Numbered from the stretch's first letter, positions 35,064 to 44,722 are shown. The stretch is DNA of 57,773 nucleotides from Bacteroidales bacterium (GCA_030596125.1 JAUVKT010000005.1:1-57773), one strand, 5' to 3'. Notes: a model not told the origin generated them from the sequence alone. A program made the numbers and translations.

Positions 35064-35828
35064 ATGGCAAAAGTAAAAGCAAAGGTGAGCGAAAAAGAGA
35101 TGACCGTTGAGGAGAAGCTTCAAACTTTATTTAAACTTCAACTAGTAGATTCAGAGATAGATAAGATAAGAGTATTAAGAGGAGAACTGCCTCTTGAAGT
35201 CCAGGACCTGGAGGATGAAGTTGCAGGGTTAGAAACCCGAATTAATAAGTTGCAGGAGGAGACTAATGATATTGAGGGTGCTATATCAAAAAAGAATAAC
35301 GAAATAGTTGATTCGCTGGAGTCGATCAAAAAGTATGAGGATCAACAGAATAATGTCAGGAATAACCGGGAATATGACTCTCTTTCTAAGGAGATAGAAT
35401 ACCAGACCCTTGAGATTGAACTTTGTAATAAGAGGATAAAAGAGTTTACAGCCCGTAAAGAGGAGAAAGACAAAATCTTTAATGAGTCCAAAGGATCATT
35501 CGATGAGATGAAGGATGACCTTGGTACTAAAAAATCTGAACTTGATTCTATAGTTGCAGATACAAAAAAAGAGGAAGAGGTACTTATAAAGAAATCTGAA
35601 GGGATTGAGAGAATAATCGAGGAGCGACTTGTAACAGCATATAAAAAAATCAGGCAAAATGCCCGAAACGGACTCGCAATAGTTCCTGTCCAGAGAGATG
35701 CCTGTGGGGGTTGTTTTAACCAGATCCCACCACAGCGTCAACTGGATATTAAATCTAGAAAAAAGATCATTGTTTGTGAATATTGCGGTAGAATACTTGT
35801 TGACGATGAAATTATTGGCGAAGAATAA
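35064..35828 (+). CDS. Coiled-coil zinc-ribbon (C4-type) protein
   Basis: 254 residues. About residues 20-190 are a long antiparallel coiled coil (EVQDLEDEVAGLETRINKLQ and onward). The C-terminus is a C4 zinc ribbon CGGCFNQIPPQRQLDI ... IIVCEYCGRILV, as in the zf-RING_7 / CT398-like family. Family members have been linked to secretion and flagellar partners in chlamydiae, but the general role is unknown. It follows the Nif3-like gene by two bases and ends the operon; a strong terminator stands 22 bases after the stop. Confidence 0.9.
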   Translation: MAKVKAKVSEKEMTVEEKLQTLFKLQLVDSEIDKIRVLRGELPLEVQDLEDEVAGLETRINKLQEETNDIEGAISKKNNEIVDSLESIKKYEDQQNNVRNNREYDSLSKEIEYQTLEIELCNKRIKEFTARKEEKDKIFNESKGSFDEMKDDLGTKKSELDSIVADTKKEEEVLIKKSEGIERIIEERLVTAYKKIRQNARNGLAIVPVQRDACGGCFNQIPPQRQLDIKSRKKIIVCEYCGRILVDDEIIGEE

Positions 35829-35849
35829 ACTTATATAGTATTACTCCAC

Positions 35850-35880
35850 AAAGGGCTGCCATCTGTTGGGGCCCTTTTTT
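35850..35880 (+). terminator. Rho-independent terminator of the M23-to-zinc-ribbon operon
   Basis: AAAGGGC (35850-35856) pairs with GCCCTTT (35871-35877) and is followed by a T run. It lies directly before repeat copy 3. Confidence 0.8.
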
Positions 35881-35886
35881 ATTAGA

Positions 35887-36057
35887 AGGCAGTCGGCCCT
35901 CCTTCGCTCTCCACTTCGTTTCAAGCTTCGGAAGGGCAAAGCAGTCAGCAGTCTTCAATCTTAAAACTTTAGTCACTTTTAACTTTAGTCACTTTAGTTC
36001 ACTTTAGTCACTTCTTCATTTAGTCACTTCTAACTTTAGCTCACTTATAACTTCTTT
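35887..36057 (-). repeat. Composite intergenic repeat, copy 3 (inverted)
   Basis: Read on the plus strand: GGCAGTCGGCCCTCCTTCGC starts the core, which runs to GGAAGGGCAAAGC. GCAGTCAGCAGTCTTCAATC heptamers follow. A degenerate ACTTTAGTC/ACTTTTA satellite extends to about 36057. The satellite is the reverse complement of the AGTGACTAAAG satellite of copy 2, so order and polarity are conserved. The core edge faces the terminator and 3' end of the zinc-ribbon gene. The satellite ends just before the hutU promoter box. Confidence 0.88.
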
Positions 36058-36062
36058 TCAAC

Positions 36063-36070
36063 TATATTTG
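36063..36070 (+). promoter_or_regulatory. Candidate -7 box for hutU
   Basis: TATATTTG fits TAnnTTTG, 25 bases upstream of the ATG. The -33 region would fall within or at the edge of the repeat satellite and has no clear TTTG. Confidence 0.5.
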
Positions 36071-36095
36071 TATCATAGAAAAAACAATCTTTATA

Positions 36096-38102
36096 ATGAT
36101 ATCTTCCGAATTTAAGAGAGCTATTCTTGAGGGTATACCTGGGGTTCTTCCGTCTGTAAGGAGTTGGGATGATACAGTCAGCCACCCTCCAAAGCGTAAG
36201 GATATTCTTAACTTGAGTGAGAAGAAACTTGCTCTCAAAAATGCATTAAGATATTTTCCTGAGAAATTTCATAGTAAACTGGCTCCCGAGTTTGCACAGG
36301 AACTCAAAGAGTACGGAAGAATTTATATGTATCGTTTTCGTCCGGATTACGAGATAAAAGCACGTCATATTGATGATTATCCGCATAAATCAAAACAGGC
36401 GGCAGCTATTATGCTGATGATCTCCAATAACCTTGACAGGGTTGTTGCCCAACATCCTCATGAATTAATAACTTATGGAGGTAACGGGGCAGTTTTTCAA
36501 AACTGGGCGCAGTACAGGCTTACCATGAAATACCTTGCTGAGATGACTGATGAGCAGACGCTTGTTATGTACTCAGGTCATCCGATGGGCCTGTTCCCAT
36601 CTCACAGAGATGCTCCAAGGGCTGTTGTTACAAATGGAATGGTTATTCCGAATTACTCATCGCCGGATCACTGGGAGAAGTTTAATGCACTGGGCGTTTC
36701 ACAATATGGTCAGATGACGGCCGGTTCTTATATGTATATCGGTCCGCAGGGTATTGTACATGGAACAACAATTACTCTCCTTAATGCCTGCCGTAAGATC
36801 GGATTTGAAGGAGAAGAGATGAAAGGACATCTTTTTGTCTCATCAGGTATGGGTGGGATGTCGGGTGCTCAGCCAAAAGCGGCTAATATTGCAGGTGTGA
36901 TTTCCGTTATTGCTGAGGTTAATGAGAAGGCTATTGCAACCCGTCATAGCCAGGGATGGGTAGATGTGATTATCAGTTCACCTGATGAACTTGTTGGAAG
37001 AGTAAAGAAAGCTCTTAAAAGCAAAGAAACGGTTTCGATTGCTTATCATGGGAATATTGTTAATGTATGGGAGTTGTTCTATGAAAATGATATTAAGGTT
37101 GATCTTGGATCTGACCAGACCTCCCTTCATAATCCGTGGGCAGGAGGTTACTACCCGGCAGGCCTTACCTTTAATGAATCAAACAGGATGATTCGTGAGG
37201 AACCGGAGAAGTTTAAGGAACAGGTACAGGAATCATTAAGGAGGCAAGTCAGGGCAATACAGAAACATACTGAAAAGGGAACATATTTCTTTGATTATGG
37301 AAATGCTTTTTTGCTGGAGGCATCAAGGGCGGGAGCCGATATTGTGAATAATGACGGGACCTTTATTTACCCTTCTTATGTTCAGGATATAATGGGACCA
37401 CTCTGTTTCGATTATGGTTTTGGACCATTCAGATGGGTTTGCTGTTCAAACGATCCGGCAGATCTGCAAAAAAGTGATAAAATCGCAACAGATACATTGA
37501 GGTCAATAATGAAAGAGTCACCCGTTGAGATAAGTCAGCAAATGGCAGATAACATTCATTGGGTTGAAGAGGCAGGAGAAAACAGACTGGTTGTGGGCTC
37601 ACAGGCTCGCATATTATATGCCGATGCTGAAGGGAGAGCAGAGATAGCTTCGGCGTTTAACAAGGCTATTGCCGATGGAGAAATATCTGCTCCTATTGTC
37701 CTGGGGCGTGACCATCATGATGTTTCAGGAACTGACTCACCATACAGGGAGACATCCAATATTTATGATGGCTCGGGTTATACTGCCGATATGGCAATTC
37801 AGAATGTTATTGGCGACTCGTTCAGGGGTGCTACATGGGTATCCATACATAACGGTGGCGGAGTAGGATGGGGTGAGGTTATTAATGGTGGATTTGGAAT
37901 GTTGCTCGATGGCACTGATGAAGCTGAGAGAAGGCTCCGGTTGATGCTTCACTGGGATGTGAATAACGGAATTGCCAGAAGAGGATGGGCACGCAATGAG
38001 GGTGCGCTTTTTGCTGCAAAAAGAGAGATGGAACGGACACCCGGACTACAGATCACTTTACCAAATATTGCTGATGATGAATTAGTGGATGGAGTAATTT
38101 AA
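36096..38102 (+). CDS. hutU: Urocanate hydratase
   Basis: 668 residues, the long type of urocanase seen in Bacteroidota. Conserved blocks: TYGGNGAVFQNWAQYRLTMK, VMYSGHPMGLFPSHRDAPR, SSGMGGMSGAQPKAANIAG (the NAD-binding region), DQTSLHNPWAGGYYPAG and the C-terminal HNGGGVGWGEVINGGFGMLL. It hydrates urocanate to imidazolone propionate in histidine breakdown, using NAD+ as electrophile in the cytoplasm. The other hut genes are not in the window, so the gene stands alone here. It converges with the CoA-binding gene and the stops overlap. Confidence 0.95.
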   Translation: MISSEFKRAILEGIPGVLPSVRSWDDTVSHPPKRKDILNLSEKKLALKNALRYFPEKFHSKLAPEFAQELKEYGRIYMYRFRPDYEIKARHIDDYPHKSKQAAAIMLMISNNLDRVVAQHPHELITYGGNGAVFQNWAQYRLTMKYLAEMTDEQTLVMYSGHPMGLFPSHRDAPRAVVTNGMVIPNYSSPDHWEKFNALGVSQYGQMTAGSYMYIGPQGIVHGTTITLLNACRKIGFEGEEMKGHLFVSSGMGGMSGAQPKAANIAGVISVIAEVNEKAIATRHSQGWVDVIISSPDELVGRVKKALKSKETVSIAYHGNIVNVWELFYENDIKVDLGSDQTSLHNPWAGGYYPAGLTFNESNRMIREEPEKFKEQVQESLRRQVRAIQKHTEKGTYFFDYGNAFLLEASRAGADIVNNDGTFIYPSYVQDIMGPLCFDYGFGPFRWVCCSNDPADLQKSDKIATDTLRSIMKESPVEISQQMADNIHWVEEAGENRLVVGSQARILYADAEGRAEIASAFNKAIADGEISAPIVLGRDHHDVSGTDSPYRETSNIYDGSGYTADMAIQNVIGDSFRGATWVSIHNGGGVGWGEVINGGFGMLLDGTDEAERRLRLMLHWDVNNGIARRGWARNEGALFAAKREMERTPGLQITLPNIADDELVDGVI

Positions 38103-38464
38103 TATTTCCCATTTGCAAGCATTACCAGCATGCAGTCTTCCACAACCTTAATTCCGTTTTTTTTAGCCAGCTCTGCCAGCTCAGGATTAATGGTGCCGGG
38201 ATTGAATATTAATCTTTCTGGTTTCAGGGCGATAATATAGTCATAGTACTCTTTCTGATGATGCGGGTTGAGGTAAAGTGTGATTGTATGTATCTGGTCT
38301 ATATCCAATGGCTTGCCGGTCCTGATTTTAAGTCCCTCAAGGTCAACATCTTTTCTTCCGATTGCAACAATAGGAATCTCCCTGCGTTGCAGGCTCCTAA
38401 CTGCTTTGTATGCAAACCGGCTGGGCTTGGGGCTGGCACCCAGAACAAGAGTACATTTTTCCAT
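38099..38464 (-). CDS. CoA-binding (YccU-like) protein
   Basis: 121 residues, matching the small CoA_binding_2 family. TLVLGASPKPSRFAYKAVRSL is the Rossmann nucleotide loop, and ALKPERLIFNPGTINPELAEL and IKVVEDCMLVML are family blocks. It should bind coenzyme A or a related nucleotide; the role is undefined. It follows ispF by 16 bases on the same strand, forming the end of a porU-porV-ispF unit. Its stop codon overlaps the hutU stop on the opposite strand. Confidence 0.88.
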   Translation of the reverse strand: MEKCTLVLGASPKPSRFAYKAVRSLQRREIPIVAIGRKDVDLEGLKIRTGKPLDIDQIHTITLYLNPHHQKEYYDYIIALKPERLIFNPGTINPELAELAKKNGIKVVEDCMLVMLANGKY

Positions 38465-38480
38465 AGAATAGTAGTTTGTA

Positions 38481-38960
38481 TCAGACTAATTGTATCAAAA
38501 CAGAAGCAATTGCGACAACTCCCTCTTCCCGTCCGGGGAATCCCATTCTTTCAGTAGTTGTAGCCTTTACACCGATTCGTGTGGATTCAATTCCGATAAT
38601 CTCCGATAATCTCTTTTTTATTGAATCAATGTGTGGTGATAATCTGGGATTTTCAAGACAAACAGTTGAGTCTATGTTGACAGTTATGAAACCATTTAAT
38701 CTTATTAACTCAATAGTTTTTTCAAGTAATATTTTACTGTCAATATCCTTGAACCGTTCGTCGGTATCCGGGAAATGATACCCAATATCCCTTAAGCCGG
38801 CGGCACCCAGAAGTGCATCACAAATAGCATGTATAAGCACATCACCGTCGGAATGGGCCACTGCCCCTTTATCTGATGGAATTAAAACACCTCCGATCCA
38901 GAGAATCAGGCCCTTTTCAAGCCTGTGAAAATCAATTCCCTGACCGATCCTGACATCCAT
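38481..38960 (-). CDS. ispF: 2-C-methyl-D-erythritol 2,4-cyclodiphosphate synthase
   Basis: 159 residues from the ATG at 38960 (the track's TTG adds one residue). GQGIDFHRL gives the zinc-binding Asp/His pair. SDGDVLIHAICDALLGAAGLRDIGYHFPDTD holds the third ligand and the signature. The C-terminus GVKATTTERMGFPGREEGVVAIASVLI is complete. It makes the cyclic diphosphate in the MEP isoprenoid pathway. The start ATG shares one base with the porV stop (TGATG), so translation is coupled. The porU-porV-ispF order is, as I recall, also found in Porphyromonas gingivalis. Confidence 0.96.
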   Translation of the reverse strand: MDVRIGQGIDFHRLEKGLILWIGGVLIPSDKGAVAHSDGDVLIHAICDALLGAAGLRDIGYHFPDTDERFKDIDSKILLEKTIELIRLNGFITVNIDSTVCLENPRLSPHIDSIKKRLSEIIGIESTRIGVKATTTERMGFPGREEGVVAIASVLIQLV

Positions 38961-40123
38961 CAACTTGCTGACTTAATATTCCTTAAGGCATTGAATTCGA
39001 AGGAGAGAGAGAACCTGAGAGTTCGGGCCAGAGGATGGTTGTGGATAAGTGGCATAAGGTATGAAACATCGAGTGAAAACACATTCATCATAAGACCGGC
39101 ACCGGCTGTAAAATATTTCCGGTTTCCTTTGCTCGCGTGTTCATGGAAATATCCACCGCGGATTGCAAACTGGTTATTGTAGATATATTCTGCCCCGAAT
39201 GAATAGGTTATCTCATGAAGCTCTTCTGTTAAACCTCCGGGTGCATCCGCGAAAGACTGGAATATTGCAATTGGCACTCCAACATTCGGATCCTTACCCT
39301 TTATTATTTCCCCGGTATTAATATCTCTGATGGGAGGTGTGGGAACCAGAAGCTTGTTAAGATCAATAAATAAGGCGATCTTATTATACTCGTCAAGATA
39401 AAATGCTGTACCCGTTCCAATTCTCAGGTTCATAGGAATAAAATCGGGATCACGTGAATCTGTATAGCTCATCTTTGAGCCAATATTGGATATATTAGTT
39501 CCGAAAGAGAGTTCAGAATCCTTACCTGAAATTGAGATCTCCTTTATGTAGAAAAATGATATATCTGATGCAAATGAGATGCCGGGTTTAGTTTCTGTTA
39601 TGCCATCGTAATATCCTCCTGTCAGATTTGAATATATGAACCGGAAAGCTATAGATCCTGATAATACATCTGTTAGCTTGCGCGAGTAACCTGCATCAAT
39701 ACTAAACTCATTTGCCCTGAAGATGAGTTGTTCATTCCCAAAATTGTCTGTAAAGGGTATATCCCCGAGGCTTGAATAGAGTAGGCTTGTACTTAACACC
39801 TGTTTATCATCGATCCTGTAATAACCTCCGAGGTATGCAATATTTATATCCGGAACCAGTGTCCTGAGCCATGGAGAATATGCTATACCGATGCCGCCTT
39901 CTCCGTCAATAAATGCATATTTTGCCGGGTTCCAGTGCATACTGTAAATGTCGGGTGATGTAGCAACTCCAACATCACCCATTCCGCCTGCCCTGCTGTC
40001 GGGAGCTATTGTCAGGAATGGGACAACAGTCTGAATTGCATTCAGATCATCCTGCCCGATTGCTGTACTTACCGGCAATATAAGACAGATAATAATAAAA
40101 TAAATAGGTGCCTTTTTTCTCAT
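38960..40123 (-). CDS. porV: Type IX secretion outer membrane protein PorV (LptO)
   Basis: 387 residues with signal peptide (FIIICLILPVSTAIGQ). The mature N-terminus NAIQTVVPFLTIAPDSRAGGMGDVGVATSPD is the PorV hallmark, followed by YSMHWNPAKYA. The remainder is FadL-like beta-barrel strands up to FSLSFEFNA. PorV shuttles T9SS cargo from the SprA translocon and works with the PorU sortase at the cell surface. It lies 61 bases after porU on the same strand and is coupled to ispF. Confidence 0.95.
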   Translation of the reverse strand: MRKKAPIYFIIICLILPVSTAIGQDDLNAIQTVVPFLTIAPDSRAGGMGDVGVATSPDIYSMHWNPAKYAFIDGEGGIGIAYSPWLRTLVPDINIAYLGGYYRIDDKQVLSTSLLYSSLGDIPFTDNFGNEQLIFRANEFSIDAGYSRKLTDVLSGSIAFRFIYSNLTGGYYDGITETKPGISFASDISFFYIKEISISGKDSELSFGTNISNIGSKMSYTDSRDPDFIPMNLRIGTGTAFYLDEYNKIALFIDLNKLLVPTPPIRDINTGEIIKGKDPNVGVPIAIFQSFADAPGGLTEELHEITYSFGAEYIYNNQFAIRGGYFHEHASKGNRKYFTAGAGLMMNVFSLDVSYLMPLIHNHPLARTLRFSLSFEFNALRNIKSAS

Positions 40124-40184
40124 TAGATTTCAGTTTTCAATAGCAAATATAAAACAATTTTAATCTCTTTTTATTGTATAGCAG

Positions 40185-43100
40185 CTATAAAATAACCATT
40201 CTCCCTGATATTCGGGACTTTTCGCCATTGCTCGTAGTAATAATCACCGAATAGATATATATCCCTCTCCCTACCCGGTTTCCTCCTTCGTCGTAACCGT
40301 CCCACATAATGGGATTCAGTTTATATCCCGATGGTGTTTGTGTAGTCACAATTCTTTTTACCAGTGTTCCGCCTGTGTTGAAGATCATGATCTCAATCTC
40401 CATTTCTGTGTCGGGCCGGTTATGTTCGAGGTTGATATTCGTATTGTAAATCACAGGGTTAGGATAGTTTAATAACTTGTTGAGTATAAATTCCTCTCCT
40501 GTATCAACAAAAAAGATCAGTGTCTCGGTTGATGAGTTGTTGTAGTTATCCCAGGCCTTCAGATTAATGGTATGGTCTCCTGATTCGAGGTTGCTGAGTT
40601 GATATCTGATGCTCCCTGATATATAGGTGTTAAGATCATTCTCATAATAGTTATTTAATACAACTGAGCCTGCCCTGTTATCATCAAGGTAGGTAACAAT
40701 ATCATGTCCGATACCGGTACCTGCCGTATTTATTCCTCCGGGGTCATTTATGAGAGCAAGCAGAACGGGGTCACTGTCAGTTAAACCACCGGTTTTGAAT
40801 AGTGTGTCATTCATAAACAGGTGAATTACCGGTCCGGAAGTGTCAGCGGTAACAAAATTATTAAAGCCTCCTATCAGAAGCGAGGTATCTGCACCCGTAA
40901 AATCATTATTCTCTGAATTTGCATAATAACTGATCTTTCCATAACCGGTTGTGTAATTGATATCTCTGGGTATAAACATATTTACCTGAAAGTTCCCGTC
41001 GATTATTTCTGCTTTCCCTTTAAAGAGAATCTTGTCCTGATTGTTAAAATCATAACTATTCCCTCCATCATTGGCAAGTGTGGAAACTTTGTATGCCTTA
41101 TCGAAAGCCGATGTATATATAAAACCGTTAAAACCTGATAGTCTGTTTCCTGACCAGTCTTCTAAATGACCTTTAAGACGAACCTCAGAAAGAGCTTTAA
41201 TAGTGTCGGTGAACATGGCAACAGCCACCTCATTTACAGAATCTGTTACAATAGTTCCATGCCAGGGGTATGCCAGTCTGATAGCAGGATCGCCAAGCAG
41301 AGTAAAATTTCGTTTATTATCCCCTGAGCCGGCATTGTTTTTTGCTTTTCTCATAATATCTCCGAGAGCAAGTCCTTTTCCGTTTTCATCAAGTTCAAAC
41401 GCGTTTTCATATATCCGGCTGTTGAGAATATAGTTGGGAGCTGAATATACAATCCTTGTGGTTGTAAGCAGGGCAATACCGCCACCATCCGGATTAAGCA
41501 GCACCATCTCTCCGGCAGAAGGCTTTGTAGATATTGCACCTGTTCCCATATCAAGTTCAATATCATCAAACCTGCTGAACTCACATGTAGCAGTAATAAA
41601 TACAGCCAGTTTTGACTTGTTATTCCATGAATTAATGTCTTCCACCTTAATAACCCGTTCATGGGCAAGACCTATTTCACTGCCATGACCAAGATAGTTT
41701 AAGATAAGACATCCTGCTTCAATCCTTTCATTTATTGATTTGGTAGCTGCCGGATAAGCATCTCCGCTTATTGATGTCTCCTGGTTATATGAATCAAGGT
41801 ATATCTTATCAAAATTAAAAAATGGGGCTACAGATGAAATTGTTTTAGAAAGACTTTCAGCATCATTAATATGCGTGTTGTTGTCTTCATCGTCTGCAAC
41901 CATGCAAATAATATTTCTCCAGGGGCCCATTGATTCCGGACTGATATAGTTTTCAATCTTTTTCAGAATCAGAGAAGCCTGAGTTGTATCATAAACCGGC
42001 AATCTTCCTATGCCAATATCAATGTAACCAGTTGATTCGCCTTCTCCCGGATCAAGGAGCCCATAATAATCATCAGATGTAAATGATAGAATAGCGATAT
42101 TTGAGTTAAGTGTCTGGTATGTTGGAATATAATTAGGATTATCAGGTGGCTGTATCTTGTTCTCGTACGATCCGTCACCAAACAGAAGAAGGTATTTCAA
42201 TGGTCTTTCTCCCTCTTTATTCCTGTTATATACCATCCTTATATAATTTCTTATTGCCGAGATGTCGTTTATTCCACCGCTAAATTCGTTATAGATCTCT
42301 TCAGGTGTAATTACCAGACTGATAAGTTGATCATTCTCAAAGTGAATTTGTGCAAGCTCTTCAGCATAATCTCTGAAAATTTCGTGAGTAACGATAATCA
42401 TATCGCATTCGGCCGGATAATGGAGATTCTGGTTAACAATTTTTTCACTTATCTCTGAAGGTTTAATGGCATCTGTTACCCTGAAGGCAAAAAACTCCCG
42501 TAATGAATCGGTCCTGGTAATAAATGAGATTCCTCCTGTAATATTTTCTGATGGAATAGAAAATGGTGAAATACTGTTGGTTACATCCCATATTATAAGA
42601 TCATCATTTCCTGAAGTCAGATTAAAGCGTGTAATATTACCAGCAGCAACTCCCTTTTGATCGATCACTGAAAATGGGTATCCCTGGTATTCAAGTTTTT
42701 TTCTGTAGTGCAGGGTGAGATAGTCAAGCCATCCATTTGCACTGCTATTCCCATTATTATAAAATTTGAGTTCCAGGCTGGGGCCAACATCCATCGGGTT
42801 AAATTCGCCTGAAATATCAATACTTCTGGCAAATATGCCGGCAGTATTAAAAACATTTATTTCCGGTACCATAATTGATGAAATAGTAGTGCTGTTGCTC
42901 TCAAGTCTGAATGAGGTCATCACAGAAGAGCGGGCCAGAACCTTTATACTGTATTTTACCTGTTCTCCGGGTTCAAGGCTGGAGTTTTGCAAGATAGAAT
43001 TGAGATATACAGGAACATTAGCAGATACGGGTTCATACCATTCTCGCCCGGACTTTAAAATATTATCAGTCTCATTTTCATGGATCTCAAGCCAGTCACC

Positions 43101-43598
43101 ATAATCAGTAACATAGTTCTCGGTATAAACACCGTTTTCTTCTTCAATTATTAAAGGTTCTCTGCCGGCAGTAATAAAAAAACAGGTTGTGTCGGAATAG
43201 TAATGGCGCTGATGCAGGAAGCCATCTTCAGCACTGAATTTCCATCTGTGGGGAGAGTCGGCATAAAACAGGATATAGTCACCTGCGTTAAATATTCCGT
43301 CGCTGCCTGTTTCAACCCTGCAGGGAATCTTTACAAGATCATCAGGTGACGGTTCATCATTGTAATATGACAATAATCCCCAATTGTTACCGTACAAAGC
43401 AGGAATGATGCCTGCCGTAAGATCCATAAAATCAAGGTCTGAATAATCCAGTCTGATAACGCCTTTACCAAATACTTTTATTTTATACCAGTTGCCTTCA
43501 GACAATACCGATGAGGTAGAATAACTTTGACCATAAACCCGGACCAAAGAAATACCAGTAAATAAAATCAATATCAGTACTATCCTAAAATACCTCAT
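40185..43598 (-). CDS. porU: Type IX secretion sortase PorU (C25 gingipain family)
   Basis: 1137 residues from the ATG at 43598 (MRYFRIVLILILFTGISLV, a signal peptide); the track's start adds 12 residues. The N-terminal beta region begins GNWYKIKVFGKGVIRLDYSD. The C25 peptidase domain (about 390-760) has the catalytic His in LNYLGHGSEIGLAHER (about 640) and Cys in FITATCEFSRFDD (about 670). The last about 80 residues resemble a type A T9SS C-terminal domain (NYPNPVIYNTNINLEHNR ... GIYIYSVII). PorU removes the CTD signal of T9SS cargo and attaches it to surface lipopolysaccharide. Divergent from the porP-like gene. Confidence 0.95.
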   Translation of the reverse strand: MRYFRIVLILILFTGISLVRVYGQSYSTSSVLSEGNWYKIKVFGKGVIRLDYSDLDFMDLTAGIIPALYGNNWGLLSYYNDEPSPDDLVKIPCRVETGSDGIFNAGDYILFYADSPHRWKFSAEDGFLHQRHYYSDTTCFFITAGREPLIIEEENGVYTENYVTDYGDWLEIHENETDNILKSGREWYEPVSANVPVYLNSILQNSSLEPGEQVKYSIKVLARSSVMTSFRLESNSTTISSIMVPEINVFNTAGIFARSIDISGEFNPMDVGPSLELKFYNNGNSSANGWLDYLTLHYRKKLEYQGYPFSVIDQKGVAAGNITRFNLTSGNDDLIIWDVTNSISPFSIPSENITGGISFITRTDSLREFFAFRVTDAIKPSEISEKIVNQNLHYPAECDMIIVTHEIFRDYAEELAQIHFENDQLISLVITPEEIYNEFSGGINDISAIRNYIRMVYNRNKEGERPLKYLLLFGDGSYENKIQPPDNPNYIPTYQTLNSNIAILSFTSDDYYGLLDPGEGESTGYIDIGIGRLPVYDTTQASLILKKIENYISPESMGPWRNIICMVADDEDNNTHINDAESLSKTISSVAPFFNFDKIYLDSYNQETSISGDAYPAATKSINERIEAGCLILNYLGHGSEIGLAHERVIKVEDINSWNNKSKLAVFITATCEFSRFDDIELDMGTGAISTKPSAGEMVLLNPDGGGIALLTTTRIVYSAPNYILNSRIYENAFELDENGKGLALGDIMRKAKNNAGSGDNKRNFTLLGDPAIRLAYPWHGTIVTDSVNEVAVAMFTDTIKALSEVRLKGHLEDWSGNRLSGFNGFIYTSAFDKAYKVSTLANDGGNSYDFNNQDKILFKGKAEIIDGNFQVNMFIPRDINYTTGYGKISYYANSENNDFTGADTSLLIGGFNNFVTADTSGPVIHLFMNDTLFKTGGLTDSDPVLLALINDPGGINTAGTGIGHDIVTYLDDNRAGSVVLNNYYENDLNTYISGSIRYQLSNLESGDHTINLKAWDNYNNSSTETLIFFVDTGEEFILNKLLNYPNPVIYNTNINLEHNRPDTEMEIEIMIFNTGGTLVKRIVTTQTPSGYKLNPIMWDGYDEGGNRVGRGIYIYSVIITTSNGEKSRISGRMVIL

Positions 43599-43703
43599 AA
43601 GACCAATAATAGGTAAAGATAAATTATTTGGCAAATATCTTTCTGATCACAATAATTAACGTGATTTTTTAGTTCATATTGCAGGATATATAGAAGATAA
43701 TCT

Positions 43704-43734
43704 ATTGAATCGTGGGTGTTGAGTGCTATATTTG
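43704..43734 (+). promoter_or_regulatory. Promoter of the porP-like gene
   Basis: ATTG (43704-43707), 19 bases, then TATATTTG (43727-43734) fits the Bacteroidota -33/-7 pattern with one mismatch. It lies downstream of the GTG at 43712 used by the ORF track and so excludes that start. Confidence 0.65.
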
Positions 43735-43753
43735 TAATTATAAACAGAATAAA

Positions 43754-44722
43754 TTGAAAATAGCGGGTGTCGTACTCTTTTTGATGATTATTTCATGCAG
43801 ATTTTCTGCAACCGGACAGGATGTGGAGGGAAGCATGATTTACATTTCACGTATTATATCCAATCCGGCCTTTACGGGAGCATCACCCACTGGTGATATA
43901 AGATTGATATACAGGGATTTTTACCCTGGTAATGATTTTAATATAGGGTCGCTCTATTTCTCTTACGACTCATTTATCAAGAGGATCCATGGAGGGGCCG
44001 GGCTCTATGTTCAGGAGAACCGGATGGGTAATATTCTGAATGATTTAAGGGCGGGAGTGACATACTCATACCATTTGAGGGCAGGGAGGGATCTTTACGT
44101 AAATGCCGGGTTTATGGCATCTGTAATTCACAGGAATATAGATGTATCACAAATCGTATTTTCAGACCAGATAGATCCGTTTTTGGGGGTTGTATTACCA
44201 ACAAATGAAGTGATTGATTTTAGTTCGAGGAGTCTGTTTGATGCCGGGATTGGGTTTCTGGTTATTTATAAGGATTATCACGCCGGGCTTTCGGTTAACC
44301 ATCTGGCAAAACCTGATCTGACAGGCTCCGGCACATCCGGTTCAAAGCTGCAAAGAAGATTTACCTTTCATGCCTCCGGAATTTTTAAAATTGACGGATC
44401 GGACCTGTCATTAACCCCTCTGGCAGATATTAATTTGCAAAACCGATTCTTATGGGGCTCGGCAGGGATTGTTACAGGATATAAATTATTCAATATATCT
44501 GCCATAATGCACTATTCTGAGGCAGAAGGTATAAATTCATTACAAGCCGGGTTATTTGTTGAGTCGGGAAGAATAGGAGTGGGGTATAACTATTATTTTA
44601 ACCCTTTTGTTTTTTCAAAACAGGTGCCGTTACAACAATCCAATACCGTAACCATTATTATTGGTTTAAATTTTGTTGAAAAAAGAGGGGATACAAAAGC
44701 AATAAATTATCCCAAATTGTAG
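43754..44722 (+). CDS. PorP/SprF family type IX secretion membrane protein
   Basis: 322 residues from the TTG at 43754, which opens a signal peptide (KIAGVVLFLMIISCRFSATG); an upstream promoter rules out the GTG at 43712. The mature part shows the PorP/SprF pattern: early NPAFTGASPTGDIRLIYRDFYPG, then repeated beta strands (GGAGLYVQENRMGNILND, DLYVNAGFMASV, GIGFLVIYKDYHAGLSVNHL) and the GVGYNYYFNPF ending. PorP/SprF proteins are outer-membrane partners of T9SS and of surface adhesins. It sits between porU and gldJ. No gldK/L/M/N follow it, so it may be an accessory copy rather than the core PorP. Confidence 0.85.
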   Translation: MKIAGVVLFLMIISCRFSATGQDVEGSMIYISRIISNPAFTGASPTGDIRLIYRDFYPGNDFNIGSLYFSYDSFIKRIHGGAGLYVQENRMGNILNDLRAGVTYSYHLRAGRDLYVNAGFMASVIHRNIDVSQIVFSDQIDPFLGVVLPTNEVIDFSSRSLFDAGIGFLVIYKDYHAGLSVNHLAKPDLTGSGTSGSKLQRRFTFHASGIFKIDGSDLSLTPLADINLQNRFLWGSAGIVTGYKLFNISAIMHYSEAEGINSLQAGLFVESGRIGVGYNYYFNPFVFSKQVPLQQSNTVTIIIGLNFVEKRGDTKAINYPKL

